Part shown: piece after piece, positions 43,972 through 53,748 of the stretch | Layout of the letters: every line of letters starts with the position of its first letter | Numbering within the stretch: the stretch's first letter is position 1 | Assembly (NCBI RefSeq): GCF_900115845.1 | Contig: NZ_FOXX01000012.1 | Coordinates: 82,999 to 146,998 of the forward strand | Direction: 5' to 3' | From: Priestia endophytica DSM 13796 | Lineage (GTDB): Bacteria; Bacillota; Bacilli; Bacillales; Bacillaceae_H | Length of the DNA: 64,000 nucleotides | Made by a program: the position numbers and the translations under genes | Notes under the pieces: model-generated | Databases searched by the model: none | What the model saw: the letters and a program-made list of their open reading frames with translations, nothing else | Told to the model about the DNA's origin: nothing

Positions 43972-44969
43972 AGAAAGCCCCTGTTATAAAGAAGAAACAT
44001 CCAGTTTCAATGATTCTCATCCTACTCATTATTGTTTTAGCACTTAGCGTTATGAGTCTAGGCATTGGTTCCATTTATATTTCACCTTGGAGCGTTTTAC
44101 AAACCTTCTTTTTCGGTGTTCAAGATAATTTCTTTATTCTCTATAACTATCGACTTCCACGCGTCCTTATTGCTTTAATTGTAGGAGCCTGTTTAGGAAT
44201 TTCAGGAGCAATATTGCAGGGGATTTTACGTAATCCACTTGCTTCCCCTGATGTGATTGGCGTCACAAAAGGAGCAGGTTTAGCTGCTGCGATTGTAATC
44301 ATCTTACTGCCAAGTTCACCTCTTATAGCATTGCCTATTTCTGCATTTATGGGGGCGGCTATTATTGCTATTTTGCTTATGATTTTCTCACATCGAACAA
44401 ATATGAGACCGAGCACCCTTGCGCTTGTTGGGGTGGCATTAGGCGCTATTTGTCAGGCAGGTATTCAATATACAATGATTAAGTTTCCAGACGATGTAAA
44501 TACAACACTAGTATGGTTAACAGGAAGCCTTTGGAGTCGTGGATGGGATGAACTTGTTCTCCTTCTTCCATGCCTCCTTATTATTCCACTCTGTTTCCTA
44601 CTTTCCTCAAAACTGAATATTCTAGCTCTAGGGGACGATGTTGCAGTTGGATTAGGGGAGAAGGCGAAAAAAACTCGATATATTCTTTTAGCGTTAGCTG
44701 TCGTTTTAACAGGGTTAAGCGTAGCTGTTGTTGGATCAATTGGATTTATTGGTTTAATTGCTCCGCATATTTCAAGAAGACTTGTTGGAAATCGAGCAGG
44801 TGTATTGCTTCCTGCTTCAGCTCTCTGTGGGGCTGTTATTCTTCTTGTATCTGATAGCCTAGGAAGAGGACTTGTTCCACCAACTGAAATTCCAGCGGGG
44901 ATTATTACGGCTGTTATTGGTGCTCCTTATTTCCTCTACTTGTTAAAAAGTGAGCGCAAAGCAGGGTAG
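43968..44969 (+). CDS. FecCD-family iron-siderophore ABC transporter permease
   Basis: This 333-residue permease is the partner of the preceding one. It has YRLPRVLIALIVGACLGISG, ILRNPLASPDVIGVTKGAG and GSIGFIGLIAPHISRRLVG, the last being the ATPase coupling loop. The start ATG overlaps the previous stop, so translation is coupled. No ATP-binding protein gene follows; the next gene, ywiB, has its own promoter. The complex must borrow an ATPase encoded elsewhere, or the missing gene was lost. Confidence 0.9.
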   Translation: MKKAPVIKKKHPVSMILILLIIVLALSVMSLGIGSIYISPWSVLQTFFFGVQDNFFILYNYRLPRVLIALIVGACLGISGAILQGILRNPLASPDVIGVTKGAGLAAAIVIILLPSSPLIALPISAFMGAAIIAILLMIFSHRTNMRPSTLALVGVALGAICQAGIQYTMIKFPDDVNTTLVWLTGSLWSRGWDELVLLLPCLLIIPLCFLLSSKLNILALGDDVAVGLGEKAKKTRYILLALAVVLTGLSVAVVGSIGFIGLIAPHISRRLVGNRAGVLLPASALCGAVILLVSDSLGRGLVPPTEIPAGIITAVIGAPYFLYLLKSERKAG

Positions 44970-45041
44970 TGAACAATAAATATTCTTTTATTGATTAGAA
45001 TAAGAGAGAATGTAAAAAATGAAATTAAAGGCGTCCTCACG

Positions 45042-45070
45042 TTGAATTTTATGAAAACAATCCTTATACT
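45042..45070 (+). promoter_or_regulatory. ywiB-argS promoter
   Basis: TTGAAT (45042-45047) and TATACT (45065-45070) have a 17-base spacer. There is no T-box leader: the usual GGTGG-type T-box sequence is absent between it and ywiB. Confidence 0.6.
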
Positions 45071-45113
45071 ATAAAGGTTAATAGTTATGCTAGAATTGTA
45101 AGGAAGTGTTGAG

Positions 45114-45551
45114 ATGAGCGTATCATCAACAGGTAAAAAAGTAAGCGTAGAAGTTGTCTCAGATATTCGTGACGGAGCACGCAAAGAAATTGTAAAAACA
45201 AATTCAAGAGGGCTTCTTTATGAAAAGGGAGACAGCATCTATATTAAGTATGACGAAGAACAAGATGGCGAAGAAATTCGTACTCTTTTAAAAATTGGTA
45301 AAGTAGAAGTACTTCTGAACCGTTCTGGTGCTGTAACAATGAAGCAAACATTTAAGAAACAGCAAAAAACAGAAGGTTCTTATAAAAGCCCATACGGTAT
45401 TTTTCATGTTTTAACAGAAACACATAACATTGAATATCAGCAGTTCAAGACGAAAGTCCGTCTTTTTTTATCATACGATTTATATCTACAGGGAGAAAAG
45501 GCAGGAAAGTATGCGCTCACTGTGACAGTCAAGGAGGAAGAAGAGCAATGA
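45114..45551 (+). CDS. ywiB: DUF1934 family protein YwiB
   Basis: This 145-residue protein has the calycin-like beta-barrel pattern of DUF1934, with [14 protein letters not shown] and [16 protein letters not shown] among its strands. B. subtilis YwiB is encoded directly before argS, and the same overlap is seen here: its stop shares four bases with the argS start. The function is unknown. Confidence 0.85.
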   Translation: MSVSSTGKKVSVEVVSDIRDGARKEIVKTNSRGLLYEKGDSIYIKYDEEQDGEEIRTLLKIGKVEVLLNRSGAVTMKQTFKKQQKTEGSYKSPYGIFHVLTETHNIEYQQFKTKVRLFLSYDLYLQGEKAGKYALTVTVKEEEEQ

Positions 45552-47218
45552 ATATAGTAGAACAAGTGCAGGAGAATTTGAAAGCAGAAGTAAAACAAGC
45601 TGTTTTAAAAGCTGGATTAGCAACTGAAGAACAACTTCCAGATGTTGTGTTAGAAACACCAAAAGACAAAACGCACGGTGACTATGCCACAAATATGGCA
45701 ATGCAGCTTGCTCGTGTTGCACGTAAAGCTCCTCGTGCAATTGCAGAAGATATCGTAGCAAATTTTGATAAAACAAAAGCATCTATTGAAAAATTAGAAA
45801 TTGCAGGTCCTGGGTTTATTAACTTTTATATGAATAATAGCTACTTAACAGACTTAATCCCAGTTGTGATGAAAGCTGGCGATGCATATGGGGAAACAAA
45901 TGTTGGAGAAGGCGAAAAAGTTCAGGTTGAATTTGTTTCAGCAAACCCAACTGGAAGTCTACATTTAGGGCATGCACGTGGTGCAGCTGTTGGGGATTCT
46001 CTTTGCAACATTTTAGATAAAGCAGGTTATGAAGTTTCGCGTGAGTATTATATTAACGATGCTGGTAATCAAATTAATAACCTTGCGTCATCTGTTGAAG
46101 CTCGTTATATGCAGGCTCTTGGTCAAGAAAAAGAAATGCCTGAAGATGGTTATCATGGTCAAGATATCATTGAAATCGGAAAAAAACTTGCAGAACAAGA
46201 AGGCGACAAATACGTTAATATGGAAGAACAAGAACGTTTGGCATTTTTCCGTGAATACGGCTTAAAATATGAACTAGAAAAATTAAAAACAGATTTAGAG
46301 AACTTCCGTGTGCCTTTTGATGTATGGTATTCTGAAACATCCCTTTATCAAAACGGCAAAATTGATGATGCCCTAGAAACATTAAAAGAACAAGATCATG
46401 TATATGAAGAAGAAGGAGCAACATGGTTCCGTTCAACAACATTTGGGGATGATAAAGACCGTGTACTTATTAAAAACGATGGTTCTTACACATACTTAGC
46501 ACCTGATATTGCATATCACCAAGATAAACTTAAACGCGGATTCAATAAACTTATCAATGTGTGGGGAGCAGATCACCATGGTTATATCCCACGTATGAAA
46601 GCTGCGATCCAAGCATTAGGATACGATAAAGATACGCTTGAAGTTGAAATTATTCAGCTTGTACATCTTTACAAAGACGGCGAGAAAATGAAGATGAGTA
46701 AGCGTACAGGAAAAGCTGTTACAATGCGCGATCTTGTCGAAGAAGTTGGTCTTGATGCGACTCGCTATTTCTTCGCAATGCGCAGTGCTGATACTCATAT
46801 GGACTTTGATTTGGATCTTGCTGTATCAAAATCAAATGACAACCCTGTTTACTATGCTCAGTATGCACATGCGCGTATTTGCAGTATGCTTCGTCAAGCA
46901 GAGGAACTGAACATCTCGTTTGATAAGGATGTAGACTTCTCCTTAATTAAAGCAGAGAAAGAAATTGATTTGCTTAAGAAAGTAGGAGAATTCCCGCAGG
47001 TTGTTGGAGAAGCAGCGTTAAAACGTATTCCACACCGCATTTCGAACTATATCTTTGATCTAGCTTCTACACTTCACAGCTTCTACAATGCTGAGAAAGT
47101 ATTAGATAAAGAAAATATCGAAACAACAAAAGCTCGTTTAGCTCTCATTCAAACAGTGAGCATCACACTTAAAAATGCTCTCGCATTAATTGGTGTATCA
47201 GCTCCAGAAAAAATGTAA
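45548..47218 (+). CDS. argS: arginine--tRNA ligase
   Basis: This 556-residue class I synthetase charges tRNA-Arg. The N-terminal Add-1 domain (about 1-110) recognises the tRNA D-loop. The HIGH motif appears as [10 protein letters not shown] (near residue 135), and the KMSK equivalent as [13 protein letters not shown] (near residue 380). The DALR anticodon-binding domain is at the C-terminus ([14 protein letters not shown] onward). The length fits the bacterial family. It starts within the ywiB stop and ends at a terminator. Confidence 0.97.
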   Translation: MNIVEQVQENLKAEVKQAVLKAGLATEEQLPDVVLETPKDKTHGDYATNMAMQLARVARKAPRAIAEDIVANFDKTKASIEKLEIAGPGFINFYMNNSYLTDLIPVVMKAGDAYGETNVGEGEKVQVEFVSANPTGSLHLGHARGAAVGDSLCNILDKAGYEVSREYYINDAGNQINNLASSVEARYMQALGQEKEMPEDGYHGQDIIEIGKKLAEQEGDKYVNMEEQERLAFFREYGLKYELEKLKTDLENFRVPFDVWYSETSLYQNGKIDDALETLKEQDHVYEEEGATWFRSTTFGDDKDRVLIKNDGSYTYLAPDIAYHQDKLKRGFNKLINVWGADHHGYIPRMKAAIQALGYDKDTLEVEIIQLVHLYKDGEKMKMSKRTGKAVTMRDLVEEVGLDATRYFFAMRSADTHMDFDLDLAVSKSNDNPVYYAQYAHARICSMLRQAEELNISFDKDVDFSLIKAEKEIDLLKKVGEFPQVVGEAALKRIPHRISNYIFDLASTLHSFYNAEKVLDKENIETTKARLALIQTVSITLKNALALIGVSAPEKM

Positions 47219-47220
47219 AT

Positions 47221-47256
47221 AAAAAAATCTCCCTCAATGTGGTGGGAGATTTTTTT
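47221..47256. terminator. terminator between argS and uvsE
   Basis: ATCTCCC and GGGAGAT pair across a 10-base loop and are flanked by A and T tracts between the convergent stop codons. Confidence 0.82.
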
Positions 47257-48212
47257 TATGGCCAAACAATGCTTCCGCCGCTTGCTCGTTTTATGCCGCG
47301 TAGTTTACTTACCTCTTCTACAAATTGAAGTAGTGCTTTATCTTTGCCTTTTGCTTCAATCATGACATCAAAATCTCTATTTAACTCACGAGCTGTTTTG
47401 AAAAATGGTTTCACAAAATCAAGTGACAAGTAATCACTATGACTTCTAAAACTGCTTTCTGATTTTGGAGAGGAGAGATGTACTTTGGGTTTTAAGTTCC
47501 TTTCTTTCCATGTCTCAAAAATAGGTTCAAGCAACTCTTCAAGCGGCGTTTCACTCAAATTTGCTTGATGATGGTGATAATCAAATAAAAGAGGGATTCC
47601 TTGATGCTGACATATTTTTAGTGTTTCTTCTGCTGTATATGTTTTATCATCATTTTCAAGTGTCATTTTTTGTTTGATAGGAGTTGGGAGCTCTTTTAAA
47701 TTTTTATGAAAACGTTCAATAGCAGAAGGTTTGTCTCCATAAGTTCCGCCAACATGGATATTGATAAGTGACGTTTTCTCAACGCCCAGTGCTTCTAAAA
47801 TATTGTAATGATATTCCATATCACGAACAGCATTTTTTGTGATATGAGGTTTACCACTCGTAAAAAGCGTATATTGATTAGGGTGAAAGCTAACCCGTAA
47901 ATTATGTTTTTTAATAAAAGCACCAATCTCTTTTAATTTTGAACCGAAAATCCCGAGGTAGTCCCAGTTTACTTCAGGATGTGTCGCAAGTGGAACAAGG
48001 GAAGAAGAAAGGCGATAAAGTTCAATTTCATGGCCAACATTATAGTGAAGGATGCGCCATGTTGTTTGAAGGTTTTGTTCTGTCACATTTTTTAATTGCT
48101 CAAGCCGTTGTTCTTTGTTGAGCTGTTTAAAACGCGTAAATGTCATTGTTTTAGCAGGAGACCCTTCCCAAAGGTTCAAAGCATGTGACACATAGCCAAA
48201 CCGAATGAACAT
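47256..48212 (-). CDS. uvsE: UV DNA damage endonuclease
   Basis: This 318-residue TIM-barrel endonuclease nicks DNA 5' to UV photoproducts. Family signatures are [22 protein letters not shown] (in two parts at the N-terminus), [33 protein letters not shown] and LLFDYHHHQ, which supply the metal ligands. B. subtilis UvsE (YwjD) has nearly the same length and also neighbours the cardiolipin synthase gene. It probably shares a transcript with that gene, 14 bases upstream. Confidence 0.93.
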   Translation of the reverse strand: MFIRFGYVSHALNLWEGSPAKTMTFTRFKQLNKEQRLEQLKNVTEQNLQTTWRILHYNVGHEIELYRLSSSLVPLATHPEVNWDYLGIFGSKLKEIGAFIKKHNLRVSFHPNQYTLFTSGKPHITKNAVRDMEYHYNILEALGVEKTSLINIHVGGTYGDKPSAIERFHKNLKELPTPIKQKMTLENDDKTYTAEETLKICQHQGIPLLFDYHHHQANLSETPLEELLEPIFETWKERNLKPKVHLSSPKSESSFRSHSDYLSLDFVKPFFKTARELNRDFDVMIEAKGKDKALLQFVEEVSKLRGIKRASGGSIVWP

Positions 48213-48225
48213 AGTGAAACTCCTC

Positions 48226-49416
48226 TCATAGAAGTGGCGATACCAATTTTGAAATTTGCTCTTTTGTTTTCTGAAACAACGTTCTTTTTTTGATATCCTC
48301 TAACATTAACTCTTCTGCATCATTTATGTTGTCACATACAATTTTTTTAACCTGCAAGATAAATGAAGGAGAGTACATATAACAGTTAATTTCCTTATTA
48401 AGAAAAAGACTTCGCTTATCAAAATTTGCTGTTCCAATATCACACATCACATTATCAATCACAATGACTTTGGAATGATAAAAGCCATAATAATGACGAA
48501 AAACACGGCCTCCTTTTTTCAGAAGAGGCTTATAATAGGGAAAAGCAGAATCAGGAATAAGAGGGTGATCAGCTTTAAGTGGTGTGAGAATGTTTACGTT
48601 TACCCCTCGATCTATTGCATCAAGAAGGGTTTGAAACAATTTTTGACTCGGAACAAAATAAGGTGTACCAATATAAATGTCTTTTTTGGCTTTCTCAATC
48701 ATTGTCATAAAATCTTGTTCAAGTGTGTTACCATCTGTTGCTTTAAATTGGAAAGAACAAGGAAACGTCCCATTGTATGAAGGCTCGGGCGGATATAGTA
48801 CTTCTTCTGTTTCCCGTTTCCAATCCTCACAAAACTGACTTTGAAGATCTGCAACTCCTTCTCCTGTTATTCGGATGTGAAAATCTTTCCATGCTCCAAG
48901 CTTTGGGTTAAAGCCTAAATACTCTTTGCCAATATTAAAACCGCCAATATAGCCAATTGAATTATCAATAACTGTGATTTTTCGGTGGTTTCTTGTGTTT
49001 AGTTTATAGAAAAGAAAAGGAAAAGTAGGTTTGTGCGTAAATGAAAATTTTATGCCTTTTTCTCTTAAGAGTTGAATATCTTTTTTAGTAAGAGAGCTTC
49101 CAACCCAGTCAAGAAGAAGACATACTTCAACACCTTGCTGTCTTTTTTCTTTCAAAATAGTCAGAAATTCCTGTCCAACTTCATCTGAGCGGATAATATA
49201 AAAAAGTACATGAATACTTTTTGTAGCATTTCGTACATCAGAGAAGAGTTGTTCAAAAAGATCATATCCTTCTGTATAAAAAGTAACGTCTCCATTTCGC
49301 TTTGGATAGAGTCTTTCCTTAGCTGTTTTTCTATGAAGAGCAGAACCGCAGGTAAAGTCAATAATGAGAAGAACAATCAATAAAAATATAAGACCGATAA
49401 TTATTAATGCAATCAT
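48226..49416 (-). CDS. clsB: cardiolipin synthase (phospholipase D family, YwjE-like)
   Basis: This 396-residue protein has one N-terminal transmembrane helix (about residues 3-25) and two phospholipase D motifs: [20 protein letters not shown] (near residue 140) and [23 protein letters not shown] (split, near residue 325). It joins two phosphatidylglycerol molecules into cardiolipin. The ATG at 49416 has GAGGAGG six bases upstream; a longer in-frame frame would overlap the fadF promoter. The single N-terminal helix matches B. subtilis YwjE (ClsB) better than ClsA. Confidence 0.88.
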   Translation of the reverse strand: MIALIIIGLIFLLIVLLIIDFTCGSALHRKTAKERLYPKRNGDVTFYTEGYDLFEQLFSDVRNATKSIHVLFYIIRSDEVGQEFLTILKEKRQQGVEVCLLLDWVGSSLTKKDIQLLREKGIKFSFTHKPTFPFLFYKLNTRNHRKITVIDNSIGYIGGFNIGKEYLGFNPKLGAWKDFHIRITGEGVADLQSQFCEDWKRETEEVLYPPEPSYNGTFPCSFQFKATDGNTLEQDFMTMIEKAKKDIYIGTPYFVPSQKLFQTLLDAIDRGVNVNILTPLKADHPLIPDSAFPYYKPLLKKGGRVFRHYYGFYHSKVIVIDNVMCDIGTANFDKRSLFLNKEINCYMYSPSFILQVKKIVCDNINDAEELMLEDIKKRTLFQKTKEQISKLVSPLL

Positions 49417-49490
49417 AATCCGCCTCCTCGCTTTGTTATACCTTGCCCTTTTTTGACTAAGATTATTTCTAAATTTAAGAAAGGAAAGGG

Positions 49491-49510
49491 TTGACTGAAT
49501 GTTCATTCAA
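49491..49510. promoter_or_regulatory. FadR operator overlapping the fadF promoter
   Basis: TTGACTGAATGTTCATTCAA matches the 20-base Bacillus FadR consensus WTGAATGAMTANTCATTCAW at 18 positions. It overlaps the -35 element TTGACT (49491-49496), and TACAAT (49515-49520) lies 18 bases further. Long-chain acyl-CoA should relieve repression. Confidence 0.75.
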
Positions 49511-49578
49511 TTTATACAATGAAAGTACTATCCTACAAAAAGATTCTTGATGTTTTCATGTTAAAAGGAGGGGAAAAA

Positions 49579-51681
49579 GTGACAATGCTCTTATTGATTA
49601 ATATGTTAGCTTTTTTATTGGTAACCGCTTACGCTATTTTCTTGTTCTCATACCTAATTAGAACAAGGCTAGCCTACATTAGGTTAGGAAGGAAGATAGA
49701 ATTTGATGGAGAAGTGAAAGAACGCTATCGTAAGGTTATCGAAAACGTTTTTGGACAGAAGAAGCTGTTGAAAGATAGAAAGAGCGGTATTATTCACGTT
49801 CTCTTTTTTTATGGTTTTATTCTTGTGCAATTTGGAGCTCTTGATTTTATTATAAAAGGACTTTTTCCAGGACATCATTTACCTTTTGGTCCTTTCTATG
49901 GAGGGTTCACCTTTTTTCAAGAAATTGTGACGCTTCTAATTCTAGTTGCAGTTTTATGGGCTTTTCATCGTAGATATATTGAAAAACTAGTACGTTTGAA
50001 AAGAGGGTTCAAATCAGGTCTTGTTCTTCTTTTTATTGGTGGACTCATGATCTCAGTTCTCGCAGGAAACGGAATGAGTCTTATTTGGCATAACGAACAA
50101 CTAGGTTGGTCAGAGCCCGTTGCTTCTCTTATCGCAAGTTTGTTTAGCTTTCTGCCAGAAACAGGAGCCACTATTCTTTTTTATGTAGCATGGTGGGTAC
50201 ACCTTTTATTACTCCTCGCTTTTTTAGTGTATGTCCCACAATCAAAGCACGCTCATTTAATTGCAGGTCCTGCTAACGTTTATTTAAATCGCCTTACCCC
50301 TCCTGGCAAACTTGAAAAAATTGATTTTGAAGATGAAAGCAGAGAAACATTTGGGGTTGGAACGATTGAGGAGTTTACTCAAGGTCAGCTTCTTGATCTT
50401 TACGCGTGTGTAGAGTGTGGGCGATGTACAAATGTATGTCCAGCAACTGGAACAGGAAAAATGCTTTCTCCAATGGATTTAATTTTAAAGCTTCGTGATC
50501 ATCTCACAAATAAAGGAGCTGCTGTAACATCCAGAACACCATGGGTCCCTGCGTTTGCTTTTAATAATACACACGGCAATCAGCTTGCCCTAAAAAGTAA
50601 ACAGCAGGGGATTGAGGAATCAGCAGCAACTCTCAGCTATAACCCATCATTAATTGGCGATGTGATTACAGAAGAAGAGATTTGGGCCTGTACAACATGT
50701 CGAAACTGTGAAGATCAGTGTCCAGTAATGAATGAGCATGTTGATAAAATTATTGATTTACGCCGCTATCTTGTTTTAACAGAAGGAAAGATGGATGGAG
50801 ACGGGAAAAGAGCGATGACAAATATCGAGCGTCAAGGTAATCCATGGGGAATTAACAGAAAGGAAAAGGAAAAGTGGCGTACGCTTCAAGATATTAACGT
50901 TCCAACGGTGAAAGAGCTTAAAAAAGAAGGAAAGACGTTTCAATATTTGCTTTGGGTAGGGTCAATGGGTGCGCTTGATAACCGAAGTCAGAAAATTACC
51001 TTTTCTCTTGTGAGGTTGTTGCATGAAGCGGGAGTAGAATTTGCAATCCTTGGCAATAAAGAAAAAAACTCTGGAGATACACCAAGAAGATTAGGAAATG
51101 AGTTTCTTTTCCAAGAACTTGTGGCAGCGAACATTCAGGAATTTGAGAAAAATGAAGTTAAGAACATTATTACAATTGATCCTCACGCATACAATACGTT
51201 TAAGAACGAGTATCCTGACTTTGGGTTCAAAGGCAATGTATATCATCATACTGAAATACTCGCCTCTCTTCTTAAAAAAAAGAAGCTTGTGCCAAAGTAT
51301 GAAGTAAATGAAAGCATTACATTCCATGATTCTTGCTATCTTGGACGCTACAACGAAGTATATGAACCTCCAAGAGAGATTTTAAAAGCCATTCCAGGGG
51401 TGAATGTTCTGGAAATGGAACGAAATCGAGAGAAAGGGATGTGCTGTGGAGCTGGTGGTGGCTTAATGTGGATGGAAGAGACGGCAGGGTCTCGAATTAA
51501 TGTAACTCGAACAGAACAGGCATTAGAAGTGAAACCAACTGTCATTAGTTCGGGGTGTCCTTATTGTTTAACAATGTTAAGCGATGGTACAAAAGCAAAA
51601 GAAGTAGAAGATAAAATCGGAACATACGACGTTGCAGAGCTTCTTGAGAAGGCTGTCTTTGGCTCTGGTGAAAAAGCATAA
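49579..51681 (+). CDS. fadF: membrane iron-sulfur oxidoreductase FadF (heterodisulfide reductase-like)
   Basis: This 700-residue protein links acyl-CoA oxidation to the respiratory quinone pool. The N-terminal part has about five transmembrane helices like NarI. Two ferredoxin-type clusters follow, CVECGRCTNVCP (near residue 275) and CTTCRNCEDQCP (near residue 372). The C-terminal CCG domains contain HDSCYLGRYNEVYEP, MCCGAGGGLMWMEE and SSGCPYCLTM. The start is GTG at 49579 with AAAAGGAGGGG upstream; ATG six bases later is possible. It is first in a six-gene operon under a FadR box. It is thought to take electrons from acyl-CoA dehydrogenase and electron-transfer flavoprotein. Confidence 0.9.
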   Translation: MTMLLLINMLAFLLVTAYAIFLFSYLIRTRLAYIRLGRKIEFDGEVKERYRKVIENVFGQKKLLKDRKSGIIHVLFFYGFILVQFGALDFIIKGLFPGHHLPFGPFYGGFTFFQEIVTLLILVAVLWAFHRRYIEKLVRLKRGFKSGLVLLFIGGLMISVLAGNGMSLIWHNEQLGWSEPVASLIASLFSFLPETGATILFYVAWWVHLLLLLAFLVYVPQSKHAHLIAGPANVYLNRLTPPGKLEKIDFEDESRETFGVGTIEEFTQGQLLDLYACVECGRCTNVCPATGTGKMLSPMDLILKLRDHLTNKGAAVTSRTPWVPAFAFNNTHGNQLALKSKQQGIEESAATLSYNPSLIGDVITEEEIWACTTCRNCEDQCPVMNEHVDKIIDLRRYLVLTEGKMDGDGKRAMTNIERQGNPWGINRKEKEKWRTLQDINVPTVKELKKEGKTFQYLLWVGSMGALDNRSQKITFSLVRLLHEAGVEFAILGNKEKNSGDTPRRLGNEFLFQELVAANIQEFEKNEVKNIITIDPHAYNTFKNEYPDFGFKGNVYHHTEILASLLKKKKLVPKYEVNESITFHDSCYLGRYNEVYEPPREILKAIPGVNVLEMERNREKGMCCGAGGGLMWMEETAGSRINVTRTEQALEVKPTVISSGCPYCLTMLSDGTKAKEVEDKIGTYDVAELLEKAVFGSGEKA

Positions 51682-51696
51682 AAAGGAGGGGGAATA

Positions 51697-52869
51697 ATGA
51701 AATCAGTTATTGTTGCAGCGAAGCGCACTCCTTTTGGTAGACTTGGGGGACATTTTAGAAATATGACAGCAAGCGATTTAGGTGGAGAGACAATTAGAGC
51801 TTTGTTAGAAGAGAAAAAAGAGGCGAAAGAGGTGATTGATACAGTATTACTTGGAAACGTTCTACAGGGAGGGCAAGGTCAGCTTCCATCAAGGCAGGCT
51901 TCTTTTAAAGGTGGATTAGACTGGAACGTTAAAACAGAGACCATTAATAAAGTATGTGCCTCAGGAATGAGAGCTGTAATAGAAGGGGACTTTTTAATTC
52001 GGCTTGAAGAAAGTGAAGCGGTTATTGCAGGAGGAATGGAGTCAATGAGCAATGCTCCGTATTTTTTGGAGCATGCTCGATTTGGACATAAAATGGGAAA
52101 TCAAAGTTTGAAAGATCTTATGATGCATGATGGGTTAACATGTACGTTTACAGGAGCTGCAATGGGGAGTTATGGCGATGCAGCAGCGGAAGAATTTCAA
52201 CTTACAAGAGAAGAACAAGATGAGTGGGCTGTAAGAAGTCATGAACGGGCTGCTCTCTTTTATGAGAAGGGGTATGCTAAGGAGGAAATTGTCCCTGTTC
52301 AGGTGAAGAATAGTAAAGGTTCCCTTTTTATAGAGGAGGATGAGTCAATAAGACGAAACACAACAGCTGAAAAACTAAAAAAACTAAAACCAGCTTTTAA
52401 TGAGGAGGGGACAATAACAGCTGGAAATGCCCCTGGAGTTAATGATGGAAGCGCTTCCTTGATGTTGATGAGCCAAAGAAAAGCATATGAATTAGGATAT
52501 CGTCCATTAGCTACAATTGTTGATTACACTTCATTAGCCCTGCAACCAAAAGATTTTCCTAAAACACCAGGCTTAGCAATTCGCAAACTATTAGCCAAAA
52601 CAGGCAAGAAGGTTGAAGATATTTCTCTATTTGAAATCAATGAAGCTTTTGCAGCAGTTGCTTTAATAAATATGAAAACAGAAGGCCTTCAAGCTTCAAA
52701 AGTAAATGTAAATGGTGGTTCCCTTGCATTTGGTCATCCTATCGGAGCGAGCGGAGCCCGTATTTTAGTTACGCTTATTCATGAATTACAGCGGGTAGGA
52801 GGCGGATTCGGAATTGCCTCAATATGTAGCGGTGGAGGGCAAGGTGACGCAATTATGATTAAAGTTTGA
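51697..52869 (+). CDS. acetyl-CoA C-acetyltransferase (thiolase)
   Basis: This 390-residue thiolase carries out the last step of beta-oxidation, or the reverse condensation of acetyl-CoA. The nucleophilic Cys is in KVCASGMRAV (near residue 88). The second active-site pair is in GHPIGASGARI (His) and CSGGGQGDA (Cys) near the C-terminus. NEAFAAVAL supplies the conserved Asn-Glu. It resembles MmgA of B. subtilis, but the methylcitrate genes of that operon are not here, so I give no symbol. It lies 15 bases after fadF behind AAAGGAGGGGG. Confidence 0.92.
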   Translation: MKSVIVAAKRTPFGRLGGHFRNMTASDLGGETIRALLEEKKEAKEVIDTVLLGNVLQGGQGQLPSRQASFKGGLDWNVKTETINKVCASGMRAVIEGDFLIRLEESEAVIAGGMESMSNAPYFLEHARFGHKMGNQSLKDLMMHDGLTCTFTGAAMGSYGDAAAEEFQLTREEQDEWAVRSHERAALFYEKGYAKEEIVPVQVKNSKGSLFIEEDESIRRNTTAEKLKKLKPAFNEEGTITAGNAPGVNDGSASLMLMSQRKAYELGYRPLATIVDYTSLALQPKDFPKTPGLAIRKLLAKTGKKVEDISLFEINEAFAAVALINMKTEGLQASKVNVNGGSLAFGHPIGASGARILVTLIHELQRVGGGFGIASICSGGGQGDAIMIKV

Positions 52870-52883
52870 AAGGAGTAAATGGG

Positions 52884-53735
52884 ATGGAAAACCGAAAGGC
52901 AATGGTGATTGGTACAGGACAGATGGGAGCAGGGATTGCTCAAGTTCTCGCTTCCGCTTCTTATAATGTGGTTCTTTATGACCTTGATACACAAGCACTG
53001 CAAAAAGGGATAAGCAAAATTGAAACATCTCTTAAAAAAGCCGTTCAGAAGGAAAAGATAAAAGAATGTGAGATGAATGAAACGCTAGCAAGAATTCAGG
53101 ACACAACAAGTCTTAGTAATGGTGATGATGCTGATATTGTAATTGAAGCAATCGTCGAAAATTTAGAGGTAAAGAAAGAAGTTTTTAAAAAGCTTGATCA
53201 AATAGTAAAAAAAGAAGCTATATTAGCTTCTAATACATCTGCTCTTTCAATTACAGAGCTTGGGTCTGTAACAAAAAGGCCTGAGAAAGTCATTGGAATG
53301 CATTTTATGAATCCTGTTCCTGTTATGAAGCTGGTTGAAGTAATTCGTGGGCTCTCCACATCTGAGGAAACATATAAAGAGATTAAGAGTATAACAGAGT
53401 CCCTAGGAAAAGTTCCTGTGCTAGTAAAAGATTTTCCTGGTTTTGTATCTAACCGTATTTTAATGCCAATGATCAATGAGGCAATATATGCTTTATACGA
53501 GGGAATAGCTTCAAAAGAAGCAATTGATGAAGTGATGAAACTTGGAATGAACCATCCAATGGGCCCTCTCCAGCTTGCTGATTTTATTGGTCTTGATACA
53601 TGCTTGTTCATTATGGAAGTACTGCATGAAGGATTCGGTGATGATAAATATCGGCCTTGTCCACTTCTAAAGCAATATGTAAAAGGAGGGTACCTTGGTC
53701 ATAAAGTAAAGCGTGGTTTTTACGAGTATGAATAA
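52884..53735 (+). CDS. 3-hydroxybutyryl-CoA dehydrogenase
   Basis: This 283-residue NAD-dependent enzyme oxidises 3-hydroxyacyl-CoA of short chain length. The N-terminal Rossmann motif VIGTGQMGAGIAQVLA is followed by the HMNPVPVMKLVEVIRG region (catalytic His) and SNRILMPMINEAIY. The C-terminal domain ends with GPLQLADFIGLD and the GYLGHKVKRGFYEYE tail typical of Hbd/MmgB. The ATG at 52884 lies 8 bases after AAAGGAG. It starts 14 bases after the thiolase stop. Confidence 0.93.
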   Translation: MENRKAMVIGTGQMGAGIAQVLASASYNVVLYDLDTQALQKGISKIETSLKKAVQKEKIKECEMNETLARIQDTTSLSNGDDADIVIEAIVENLEVKKEVFKKLDQIVKKEAILASNTSALSITELGSVTKRPEKVIGMHFMNPVPVMKLVEVIRGLSTSEETYKEIKSITESLGKVPVLVKDFPGFVSNRILMPMINEAIYALYEGIASKEAIDEVMKLGMNHPMGPLQLADFIGLDTCLFIMEVLHEGFGDDKYRPCPLLKQYVKGGYLGHKVKRGFYEYE

Positions 53736-53748
53736 GAGGAGTGATTCT

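Noticed and set aside
44970..45113. Possible T-box leader before ywiB-argS
   Set aside because: None of the conserved T-box sequence blocks is present; a plain SigA promoter explains the region.
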